64,000 bases of DNA from Clostridium cibarium (GTDB lineage: Bacteria; Bacillota; Clostridia; Clostridiales; Clostridiaceae). A program made the translations under genes and the position numbers. The notes beneath the pieces were generated by a model. It was not told the origin of the DNA and did not search any database. It worked only from the letters and a program-made list of their open reading frames with translations. Shown piece after piece: positions 58,101-64,000 of this stretch (positions within the stretch are counted from its first letter, which is position 1; each line of letters begins with the position of its first letter). The stretch spans positions 1 through 64,000 of the forward strand of contig NZ_JACSRA010000012.1 of the NCBI RefSeq assembly GCF_014836335.1. The letters run 5' to 3'.

Positions 58101-61100
58101 GCTTAGATAATACTTCAATAGTTTTATACTCGAGTATATCTTTAATTTCAAGTATAATACCATATTTTCTGATTCTAGATACTATCTGCATAGATTTTAT
58201 AGAATCTCCTCCAATATCGTAAAAATTATCTTTAACGCCTATTTTTTCTATACCTAGTACTTCACTCCAAGCATTTGCCAATTTTTCTTCTACATCATTT
58301 CTAGGTGCAACATATTCATTATCTAATTCCTTTGAAAGATCAGGTTTTGGTAAGGCTTTTCTATCAGTTTTTCCATTTGGTGTTAGTGGCATCTCCTTAA
58401 GTTGCATTATATATGATGGAATCATGTAGTTAGGAAGTTCTTTCCTTAAAAATTCCTTTATCTCTAATGAAGACATTTCTCTTAAGGCAACTATATATCC
58501 ACATAGGTACTTATTTCCTTTACTATCTAATCTATCTATTACTACTGCATCTTTTATTTCATTATGTTTTAAAAGTTTAGCTTCTATTTCACCAAGCTCT
58601 ATTCTAAATCCATTTATCTTAACTTGATTATCAACTCTTCCTATAAAATCTAGATTGCCATCTGGAAGCCATTTTACTAAATCTCCAGTTTTATATATTA
58701 TTTCATCTCGTTTATATGGATTTTCAATGAACTTTTCTTTAGTAAGTTCACTTCTATTTAAATATCCTTTTGCAATTCCATCTCCACCTACATATAATTC
58801 TCCTGCTATTCCAATTGGTAACAACTTATTATTTAAGTCCATTACGTAAGCTGTTGAATTTTGAATAGGAGTACCTATAGGTATTTTGTGATCTTCTTCC
58901 CAATTTCCTATAATTCCATACATAGTAGATGCAACTGAATTTTCAGTTGGGCCATAACCGTTAATAATTTTCAAATCTTTATACATTTTTGTTAATTTAG
59001 ATACTTGCTTGCTGGAAAGAACATCTCCTCCGACTAACAAAGCTTTTACGCCTTTGAATATCTCTGGACTATATTGATTGAATAAAGGAGTTGGTATAAG
59101 CATAAAGGTTATTTTATTTCTTGTTACATATTCTTGCAATGATTTTTCATCAATTGTCAGACTCTTATCTTCTAAATGAATCTCACCACCATTTAATAAA
59201 GTGATCCAAATTTGGAATACAGATGCATCAAAGGATAAAGATCCTGATTGCAATACTCTTTCAAGCTCTTTCTTATCCATGTACTCTGGATCTTTAACAA
59301 GATTAATTAATCCTCTATTTTTACAACATACACCTTTAGGATTTCCGGTAGATCCTGAAGTATAAATAACATAAGCTAGATCATCAGGTCCATTTAAGTC
59401 TTCTAAGTTTTCTTTACTTACATTTAAATCCTTATCATTTATTTTTAGTAATTCTATATTTAAATTTTCTAAATCTAATCGTGTATATTCACTTTCCTTT
59501 GCTAGCAATATCTTACTTTTACTATCTTCAAGCATATATCTTATCCTTGATTTTGGATATTCTTCATCGATTGGTAAATATGCTCCTCCTGATTTTATTG
59601 TAGCAACCATTAATACTATAGTTTGCAAACTTCTATCGCATATTATTGGGACAATAGTTCCCTTACCTACACCTTTTTCCTTTAACAAGCGTGCAATTTG
59701 ATTTGCTTTTTCATTAAGCTCTCTATAGCTTATTTTCTCTCCTCTAGATACGATAGCAGTTTTATCTTGAGATTCTATTACCTGTTCTTCAAATACTTCT
59801 TTTACTGTTTTATCATTTTTATACTTTTTCTTTGTATTATTAAAATCAATTAAGATTCTTCTCTTTTCTATTTCATCTACTTTTTCTATATCCTTAACTG
59901 ATGTTTCAACATTATTGATCATTATTTTAAATACTGAAATTAATTTATTAGTTAATTGTTCAATAAATTCATCATCATATATATTTTTGTTGTACATATA
60001 TTGAATTTTTAATGTATCTTGTTTTTCAAATGATATATTTAAAGGATAATCAGTTTGTTCTCTTGACTTTAGTTCTTTTACAATTAAACTTTCCTCATAA
60101 TTTTTGCTATTATCAATTGGATAATTTTCAAAAACCATTATGTTTTGTATTAATTGATCTCTTAAAGGTGTAATCTCTTGAATTTCTGATAAAGCAATAT
60201 GCTCATATTTCTTTGTATTATTGTTATCTTGTTGTACTTTTTGTAAAAGATTTAGTATTGTTACACAGTCATCAGCTTTTATTCTTGCTGGAATAGTATT
60301 TATAAACATTCCAACCATCTTTTCTATATTAGTAACTTTTGCTGATCTTCCTGAGACAACAGTTCCAAACACAACATCATTACTTGAAGTATATTTTTGA
60401 AGTACCAATCCCCATGCAACTTGATATACTGTATTCAGTGTAACATCACACTTAACTGCAACTTTATCTAGTTTTTCACTAAGATTTTTATCTATAGAAA
60501 AGTTTAAAATTCCTTCTTTATAATTTCCTGTAGTATTCTTTTTAGCTGGAAGTATTGAAGTTTCATTATAATCATCAAGATATTCTTTCCAATAGTTAAG
60601 CCCTTCTTCTTTGTTTTGTTTAGATAGCCATGCTAAGTATTCCTCATATCTTAAGTTTTCTTTAGGAATTGATTCTCCCTTTTCTATTGCATTGTATATA
60701 TTGAATAACTCGTTAATAATTATAGAATTGGACCATCCGTCTATGATTATATGATGAGCTGTTATTACTACCTTGTAATCTTTATCACCTGTTTTAACTA
60801 CACTTACTTTAAATAATACATCCTTACTTAAATCGAAACCTTTGTTAATAATTTCTTTAGCATATTCTTGATAATCTTTTTCTACATTATCTTTTTCGCT
60901 AAAATCTTCATATATGATTTCTGTTTTTCTATTTTTAATAACTATTTGCGCTGGATGCTTCCAGTGATTAAAAATTACTGTTCTTAAAATGCTATATCTA
61001 TTAAGTAATTCATTATAAGCCTTATTTAATATAGATAAATCCAATTTACCCTTTACTTCCAATTCCATTTGTAATACATATGCAGTTGTATTTTTATCAT

Positions 61101-64000
61101 TTAAATACGTATATAACATTCCTTCTTGAATAGGAATAAGCTTATTGATACTTTCTATTATTGCATCTTCATCAACATTTTCTTTAATAAATGATCTAAT
61201 CTCTTCTAAATCTTCTAATGTATAATCATTAATTCCATAATCTGTAGGTGTTAGCTCAACATCAAGCTTTTCACTACAATGACGTATTACAAGCTCTATT
61301 TTTTCTTTCAATATATCAATAAATTTAGTTGCTACCTCGTCAGTGTATTCTTTAGTGTTATATTCAATAATTACTTTTAATTGTCCATTTTGTACCATTG
61401 AATTTATCTGAATACTATCTGTTGCTTTAAATTCAGGACTTATTTCTGTACCACTTGATATATTTGAAAACTCAAATAATTCATTATTAACATCTTCATC
61501 AAATTGCCCTAAGTAATTAAAACTTATTTCTGTTTTTAGATTAAAGTTTTCTTTATTTTTATTGAAATCTTCTGTTAAATGTTTTAACATACCAAATCCT
61601 ATACCTTTATTTGGTACCTTTTTCAAGATCTCTTTATTTCTTTTTATATTAGACGCCAAGTCATTGTCAGTTAAATCTAAAACTACTGGGAAACAGCTTG
61701 TAAACCATCCAATCGTTCTTGTAATATCTACATTTTCAATTATATTTTCTCTTCCATGGCCTTCTAATGTTACGGCTACTTTATTAATTCCACTCCACTC
61801 TTTAACAGCAATTCCTAATGAAGATAATAAAATATCATTTATTTCAGTATTATATGCTCTATTAGTTTCTCTTAATAATTTCTTTGTTGTATTTTTATCT
61901 AAAGTAATAGTCTTAGAATTCATATCTTTAAATAATATTTCATCTGTCACATTGTATTTTGGCATTTTTCCTAGTGGCTCTTTTGGTATAATACTATTCC
62001 AATACTCTAATTCTTTAAGGAATTTACTACTGTTTGCATATTCATATTGTTTCTTTGCCCAATCTTTAAAAGAAGTTGTTTTTAGAGGAAATTTTATTTC
62101 TCTTTCTTCTTCTAAGGCTCTATATGCATTGGAAAAATCCTCAAATAATATTCTCCAAGACATACCATCTATAACAAGGTGATGAATTACAAAAAGCAAA
62201 TGATCTCCATTCTTTGTTTTAAATAATGCTAATTTTACTAAAGGCCCTTCTTCAACATCGATAGATCGTTGTAACTTTTCAGCCTCCATTTCTATTGCTT
62301 TTTCATATTCTAGATTTTTAGTAAAGTCAAATCTAACATAACCAAATAAGTTTTCAGTTAACCCATTATTGTACAGAGTGATTTTGTTATCATCATATTT
62401 TAATATCATTCTTAAGGCATCATGATGAGTTAAAATCCTATTCATAGCTTCTTTTATGTTGTTTTCATCAAAACCTTTTTTACTGTATATCATCATAGAT
62501 TGATTAAAATGGTTAAATATCTTTTTAGAAGTTCTAGTAAAATCTTTTATAATAGGTGTTGGTATTATCTCTCCTTCTACCAAATCCTGTGATATATTAG
62601 TTTCAAACTTTTTAATGTAATTTGAAATAGTTTTTATAGTCTTGTATTTCAAGATATCCTTAACTTCTATCTTAATTTTATGTTTAGTAAGTCTTGATAC
62701 AATTTGTATAGCCTTTATTGAATCTCCACCAATATCATAAAAATTATAATTTGTACCTACTTTATCTATTCCTAAAACCTCACCCCATATATCAGCCATT
62801 ATTTGCTCTTGCTCATTTATTGGTTCTATATATTCATTAATATTTTGAGATAAATCAGGTTTAGGTAGCAAGCTTGTATCTATCTTCCCATTTGAAGTCA
62901 TTGGCAATCCTTCAATTTGGATAATATAAGCTGGTATCATATAATCTGGTAAATTGAAACTTAAACTTTTCTTCATTTTTTCTGAGGAAATCTTTTCATT
63001 ACTAGTAACATATGCACATAAGTATCCAACACCTCTATTATCTTTATTTTCAATGACTAAAGCTTCTTTTACTTTTTCATCTTTTAAAAGTTCAGCTTGA
63101 ATTTCACCTAGTTCAATTCTAAAACCTCTTATTTTTACTTGATTATCTATTCTTCCTAGAAAGTCTATATTTCCGTCCTCTAACCACTTTGCAAGATCTC
63201 CAGTTTTATATAAGCTTTCACCTTCAACAAATGGGTTATCTATAAACTTATCTTTTGTAAGTTCTTTACGATCTAAATATCCTTTTGCAACTCCTACTCC
63301 ACCTACTAATAGTTCTCCTGGCACTCCAATTGGGCATAACTTGCCACATTTATCAACAATATATGCTTTAGAGTCATTTATTGGCTTTCCTATTGGAATT
63401 GTTTTGTCTTTATCCCATGACTTTTCAATTACATATTCGGTTGAAATTATAGTGTTTTCAGTAGGTCCATAGGCATTTATTATTTTTATATCTGGATAAG
63501 TCGCAACTAAAATTGCAACTGCATTAGAAGAAAGAACATCACCACCAACTGTTAACTCTTTAATTCCGTTAAATACATTAACATTTTCAGAAACTACATT
63601 TGCAAATAAAGCTGATGGCATCTGCATAGAAGTTATTTTAAATGTTTTTACTACGTTTTCTAATGAATTTAAATCCATTATTTCTTCATTAGATGCAATA
63701 TATAACTCTTTACCATTTAATAGCGTTTTCCAAATATCCAAAACTGATGGATCAAATGAAAGTGAAATAACTTGTAATATTCGATCTTCTCTACTAGGAT
63801 TTATGCAATTTAACGATCTATTAATTAACCCTCTTTGACACAAACATACACCTTTTGGCTTTCCTGTTGATCCTGAGGTATATATTGTATACATAAGATC
63901 ATCTAATTCATTTATACTTTCCAAATTTTCTATACTTTCTTTACATATTTCTTTATTGTCTGTAACTAATGTTTCTATATTATATTCATTAAAATCATCT
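52123..64000 (-). CDS. NRPS, N-terminus beyond window: A - T - E / C - A - T - E / C - A - T - C
   Basis: The frame is open to the right edge, so at least 3958 residues are seen and the start of A1 is missing. Order with approximate positions: A1 (YTSGSTGKPKG 63865), T1 GGDS 62720, E EGHGREN 61755, C HHIIIDG 60745, A2 59350, T2 GGDS 58215, E 57245, C HHIIVDG 56230, A3 54825, T3 GGHS 53685, final C HHIITDG 53070. Thiolation domains before E carry GGDS, the one before C carries GGHS, which fits. By eye, specificity residues: A1 D-P-L-Q-T-G-A-I-I (no match known to me), A2 D-A-F-L-L-G-G-V-A (aliphatic?), A3 D-A-F-F-L-G-L-T-Y (Ile/Val-like). The protein ends in a complete C domain with no A of its own; its partner A is in the next protein. 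Confidence 0.93.
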   Translation of the reverse strand, partial: DDFNEYNIETLVTDNKEICKESIENLESINELDDLMYTIYTSGSTGKPKGVCLCQRGLINRSLNCINPSREDRILQVISLSFDPSVLDIWKTLLNGKELYIASNEEIMDLNSLENVVKTFKITSMQMPSALFANVVSENVNVFNGIKELTVGGDVLSSNAVAILVATYPDIKIINAYGPTENTIISTEYVIEKSWDKDKTIPIGKPINDSKAYIVDKCGKLCPIGVPGELLVGGVGVAKGYLDRKELTKDKFIDNPFVEGESLYKTGDLAKWLEDGNIDFLGRIDNQVKIRGFRIELGEIQAELLKDEKVKEALVIENKDNRGVGYLCAYVTSNEKISSEKMKKSLSFNLPDYMIPAYIIQIEGLPMTSNGKIDTSLLPKPDLSQNINEYIEPINEQEQIMADIWGEVLGIDKVGTNYNFYDIGGDSIKAIQIVSRLTKHKIKIEVKDILKYKTIKTISNYIKKFETNISQDLVEGEIIPTPIIKDFTRTSKKIFNHFNQSMMIYSKKGFDENNIKEAMNRILTHHDALRMILKYDDNKITLYNNGLTENLFGYVRFDFTKNLEYEKAIEMEAEKLQRSIDVEEGPLVKLALFKTKNGDHLLFVIHHLVIDGMSWRILFEDFSNAYRALEEEREIKFPLKTTSFKDWAKKQYEYANSSKFLKELEYWNSIIPKEPLGKMPKYNVTDEILFKDMNSKTITLDKNTTKKLLRETNRAYNTEINDILLSSLGIAVKEWSGINKVAVTLEGHGRENIIENVDITRTIGWFTSCFPVVLDLTDNDLASNIKRNKEILKKVPNKGIGFGMLKHLTEDFNKNKENFNLKTEISFNYLGQFDEDVNNELFEFSNISSGTEISPEFKATDSIQINSMVQNGQLKVIIEYNTKEYTDEVATKFIDILKEKIELVIRHCSEKLDVELTPTDYGINDYTLEDLEEIRSFIKENVDEDAIIESINKLIPIQEGMLYTYLNDKNTTAYVLQMELEVKGKLDLSILNKAYNELLNRYSILRTVIFNHWKHPAQIVIKNRKTEIIYEDFSEKDNVEKDYQEYAKEIINKGFDLSKDVLFKVSVVKTGDKDYKVVITAHHIIIDGWSNSIIINELFNIYNAIEKGESIPKENLRYEEYLAWLSKQNKEEGLNYWKEYLDDYNETSILPAKKNTTGNYKEGILNFSIDKNLSEKLDKVAVKCDVTLNTVYQVAWGLVLQKYTSSNDVVFGTVVSGRSAKVTNIEKMVGMFINTIPARIKADDCVTILNLLQKVQQDNNNTKKYEHIALSEIQEITPLRDQLIQNIMVFENYPIDNSKNYEESLIVKELKSREQTDYPLNISFEKQDTLKIQYMYNKNIYDDEFIEQLTNKLISVFKIMINNVETSVKDIEKVDEIEKRRILIDFNNTKKKYKNDKTVKEVFEEQVIESQDKTAIVSRGEKISYRELNEKANQIARLLKEKGVGKGTIVPIICDRSLQTIVLMVATIKSGGAYLPIDEEYPKSRIRYMLEDSKSKILLAKESEYTRLDLENLNIELLKINDKDLNVSKENLEDLNGPDDLAYVIYTSGSTGNPKGVCCKNRGLINLVKDPEYMDKKELERVLQSGSLSFDASVFQIWITLLNGGEIHLEDKSLTIDEKSLQEYVTRNKITFMLIPTPLFNQYSPEIFKGVKALLVGGDVLSSKQVSKLTKMYKDLKIINGYGPTENSVASTMYGIIGNWEEDHKIPIGTPIQNSTAYVMDLNNKLLPIGIAGELYVGGDGIAKGYLNRSELTKEKFIENPYKRDEIIYKTGDLVKWLPDGNLDFIGRVDNQVKINGFRIELGEIEAKLLKHNEIKDAVVIDRLDSKGNKYLCGYIVALREMSSLEIKEFLRKELPNYMIPSYIMQLKEMPLTPNGKTDRKALPKPDLSKELDNEYVAPRNDVEEKLANAWSEVLGIEKIGVKDNFYDIGGDSIKSMQIVSRIRKYGIILEIKDILEYKTIEVLSKHVKKDMLEFSQGEVKGEIELTPIMKKFIGIKKNVYTHFNQSMIIHSYEGFDDDKVQKVMKAIVSHHDILRSVLKYTDTVKMYNRGIEEKLFDFAKYDLREISDFKASIEIEGQKIQESMNTESGPLVKLGLFKTQKGDYLLFVIHHLVIDGMSWRILFEDFYNGYSALQNGQEIKLPPKTTSFKEWAKKQVEYAQSPKILAELEYWNNIVPQEPLGKMPKYNVVKNLLFKDMQSKTFTFNKEITNKLLKDTNRAYNTEINDILLSILGIVTKKWSGNDKVAVMLEGHGRENIIENVDINRTIGWFTSCYPVVLDTSDSDIGLNIKRNKEILRKIPNKGIGYGILRYLTQNDAVDIEKLDIKTEISFNYLGQFNEDKNNSIFKLTNLRGGRDESTEFEAISSIQINSLIQDDQLTISIDFNKLEYSEEVVDKFIRIFKENLVKVVDHCSQKEEVEYTPTDYGINDYTLEEVDELKSFVKSNIDNKAIVSKINKLSPMQEGMLYTYLKNESSNAYVLQLEFNIHGELDLEILKTSYEHLLHRHDILRSIIYSNSRHSAQVVLDNRDNEIYYEDLTHEINTEEACKKYVKALLEKGFALDKDILFKLNVAKLGEKYYRLIISIHHIIVDGWSNAMLINDLFDTYERLENGEKLNYEISTSYSEYIKWLYKQDKQDGIKYWAKYLNDYNQIASLPKKDNAVNKEYNHRELIEQLDINTTRKLQEISNKYGVTLNTICQTAWGLLLQKYTNSDDVVFGMVMSGRPPEIKGIEESIGIFLNTIPIRINAKDNEIISDLLKQVQNEVNMSNKYQYIALSDIQDQSELRQNLIQHITVFENYPESNKSNKKSTIKVEEYHTREQTSYDLDISFILEGNLKYRVMYNESVYENEVISNITKQLKIIFEFISENVTQLISTIEILDEDQKKMILTDFNDTKREYESNKTIKELFEEQVIKSSDKIAIISRGQKISYKELNEKSNQVAHALKEKGVGKNSIVPVICDKSMETIVSMLAIIKAGGAYLPIDEEYPELRIRYMIEDSGSKIMLAKRHQIDKLNLENLNIRIMEIGSKEFDNKGKENLEDTNGPDDLAYIIYTSGSTGNPKGVCVGNKNIIRLVRNQDYMELDYNDKILQTGSIAFDASTFEIWGSLINGLTLYVAEKDLILNQKRLKEYLKENSISIMFMTTALFHQLCNIDVSTFDNLKYLLVGGEALDTNQFNKFREHNNSTLFINLYGPTENTTYSTSFLLNQHDIWVENTTIPIGKPISNSTAYVMDKNLRLLPPGVPGELCVGGDGLARGYLNREDLTREKFVENPYVKSEKIYRTGDLVRWLPDGNIEFLGRIDYQVKIRGFRIELGEIEREILKHEKVKEAVVIDRLDKNEDKYLCGYIVGSVTQAEIKEFLKNTLPSYMIPTYIIELDSMPITGNGKIDRKLLPVPNHSQVTSKYIPPRDEIEEKLVDIWSEVLGVEKPGITDNFFELGGHSLKATNVLLKILNTFNVKIKIEDIFEKATVEEMAAYVKSLMISVKEIDTLGLDEKSYYDKKIEVAPQKDYYELSSAQKRMYAINQLNVDSTNYNVPGAYLFNGKLDINKLQNVFNEIIARHESLRTKFSVLNGLFIQEIEETINFKIQHFKYDDIDEENQEEIAELIQKHIIPFYLDKAPLIRVDLIELKNNSILFIDMHHIITDGVSMKIIIEEFINLYEGKKLEPVKLQYKDFSEWQNNLIKTGQMKKQKEFWLKYLSDDLEKLDLPKDYINEDKYSFEGRSLDIKIHKDTLLKIDEYSKEKQLSKYIFMLATLNILLNKYTLQKNIVIGTPVSGRNNLDLNNIVGMFVNTLPIKCTVEDEVSFEKLLNEVKLNSLQVFENQDYQIEFMLQELMKQGLMKDNNIFDVIFSYQYDDFSSICLDGTKLQTLELKATASKNELTIIVAENCDGLTIECVYDSSSFKADTIEELLNNYKNIIERVLEEPKVLLKDIKLIEENISDNNDKNIEDFSFNF

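Noticed and set aside
61562..62182. 206-codon open frame on the plus strand inside the NRPS gene
   Set aside because: It is antisense to an epimerisation domain, has no ribosome site and recurs as shorter shadows in the other paralogous domains, so it reflects composition.

Overview
The window is low-GC Firmicute DNA, most likely from a Clostridium sensu stricto-type anaerobe. The support is the very AT-rich coding with strong AGGAGG-type ribosome sites, the clostridial housekeeping block miaB...mutS-mutL-miaA-hfq-lexA, a hybrid-cluster protein next to a Crp/Fnr regulator, and an Hsp18-type small heat-shock protein under a CtsR-type operator. No species is assigned. No tRNA, rRNA or CRISPR array was seen.

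Layout. (1) 1-76 is the 3' end (domains V and VI) of a group II intron running in from the left, followed by two unrecognised small genes. (2) 1.2-19.2 kb is the housekeeping block: miaB, hsp20, a SatD/DUF3307 pair facing a second short SatD gene, a SWIM-SNF2 helicase, a MIF-like protein, mutS-mutL-miaA-hfq, a PLP enzyme, a DUF3267 protein that has lost its catalytic Glu, lexA, an acidic CxxCxxC protein and a lipoprotein. (3) 19.2-21.6 kb has a tyrosine recombinase with an N-terminal HTH extension, then about 1 kb without an intact gene that holds the decayed remains of a membrane-anchored polysaccharide deacetylase. (4) 21.6-25.6 kb is a MATE efflux - glutathione synthesis (GshAB) - ArsR operon with an operator inside its promoter spacer. 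(5) 25.7-34.2 kb carries a DMT permease, a CmpB-type membrane protein, a secreted barnase-like RNase with its barstar inhibitor, two paralogous L,D-transpeptidases, hcp and an HcpR-like regulator. (6) 34.2-40.8 kb is a run of minus-strand genes: a protein joining a degenerate UvrD-like ATPase domain to a LexA/S24 self-cleaving peptidase, then a histidine kinase, a response regulator, and an ABC-2 exporter with one ATPase and two permeases. (7) 40.9-64 kb holds a Ca2+/H+ antiporter and then a nonribosomal peptide synthetase (NRPS) locus read leftward that runs off the right edge.

The NRPS locus has two giant synthetases and an MFS transporter. The visible assembly order is A-T-E / C-A-T-E / C-A-T-C in the first protein (N-terminus outside the window) and half-C-A-T-E / C-A-T-C* in the second. 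Five residues are therefore encoded here, three of them epimerised to D. There is no thioesterase; the line ends in a divergent condensation-like domain that may release the product. The two proteins meet between a C and an A domain rather than at a module border, and the second starts with half of a C domain.

Several regulatory sites can be read directly: a CtsR box over the hsp20 -35 element, tandem LexA boxes between lexA and its divergent neighbour, a GTAAC-N4-GTTAC palindrome centred about 41.5 bp upstream of the predicted hcp start, a palindrome in the MATE-gshAB-arsR promoter, a palindrome in the UvrD-LexA fusion promoter, and GTTAAG operators upstream of the short SatD gene. The candidates for something new are the UvrD-LexA fusion joined to a two-component/ABC set, the MATE-GshAB-ArsR operon, the NRPS with its unusual junction and ending, and the paired SatD genes.
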